Shown in pieces: positions 26,336 to 26,427 of a stretch of 26,427 bases of DNA. The DNA is from JANNYA01 sp031409855. GTDB taxonomy: Bacteria > Pseudomonadota > Gammaproteobacteria > Xanthomonadales > SZUA-5. Where the stretch lies: assembly GCA_031409855.1 (NCBI GenBank), contig JANNYA010000086.1, forward strand, positions 1 to 26,427, in the 5' to 3' direction. Within the stretch, counting starts at the first letter, position 1; each line of letters opens with the position of its first letter. The position numbers were made by a program, and so were the translations under genes. Below the pieces are notes generated by a model, which had not been told where the DNA came from, made no database searches, and saw nothing but the letters and a program-made list of their open reading frames with translations.

Positions 26336-26427
26336 ATGAAAGCTTTCGCCTTAATTGCGTTTGCGCTGATGAACGCGACGACACTGTACGCTGCTGAACT
26401 ATATTCCGGCTATGAAGGCACCGCTTT
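26336..26427 (+). CDS. Exported protein, cut by the window end
   Basis: Only the first 30 codons are present: MKAFALIAFALMNATTLYAA, then ELYSGYEGTAF. This is a standard signal peptide with cleavage after YAA. Nothing can be said about the mature protein. It follows the acyl-CoA dehydrogenase terminator, so it is likely a separate transcript. Confidence 0.6.
   Translation, partial: MKAFALIAFALMNATTLYAAELYSGYEGTA

Overview
This window reads as a stretch of chromosome from a proteobacterium, most likely a gammaproteobacterium of the Xanthomonadales/Lysobacterales type. Pointers are the two-domain glutamine-dependent NadE, an OleD-like reductase, a YchJ protein, a YjgR/DUF853 HerA-like ATPase, a DUF885 lipoprotein and an ExbB-ExbD pair. 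Shine-Dalgarno sites are of the ordinary purine-rich kind. The placement is inferred from gene content only; no rRNA is present.

Layout. Positions 1-518 hold a small secreted beta/gamma-crystallin-like protein, convergent with a minus-strand run: an unrecognised secreted protein (8832), a DUF885 lipoprotein (7386), a CBS-pair protein (5417), a glycine-zipper stress-type protein (4906), a CPA1 Na+/H+ antiporter (4250) and nadE (2391). The CBS, glycine-zipper and antiporter genes are closely spaced and look like an ion or stress module. Positions 8911-9549 are decaying DNA: a doubtful small membrane ORF and the scar of a VapBC/FitAB toxin-antitoxin pair. The antitoxin is frameshifted at a (GC)8 tract and the toxin survives only as its C-terminus. 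Aconitase (9695-12400, good terminator) follows.

The accessory core is 12469-15510: a ParB/Srx-like protein, a translationally coupled 326-residue protein with a degenerate nuclease-like motif, and a convergent C5 cytosine methyltransferase. Its sampled base composition is lower in GC than aconitase. This looks like a mobile restriction-modification or defence cassette and is the best candidate here for an undescribed system. It sits directly before a HerA/DUF853 ATPase (15640-17220), which is probably housekeeping.

From 17243 on: a periplasmic OB-fold-like protein, an IS3-type transposase tail remnant, an E2 acyltransferase-SDR operon on the minus strand, an unrecognised 586-residue protein followed by ychJ, tRNA-Val(GAC), exbB-exbD, an unrecognised lipoprotein, an acyl-CoA dehydrogenase with a clear terminator, and the first 30 codons of an exported protein cut by the window edge.

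No stretch over 300 bases lacks a gene or remnant. The larger gaps (2392-2609, 17546-17719, 24787-25006) show a REP-like hairpin, a possible insertion-sequence end, and nothing recognisable beyond presumed divergent promoters, respectively.
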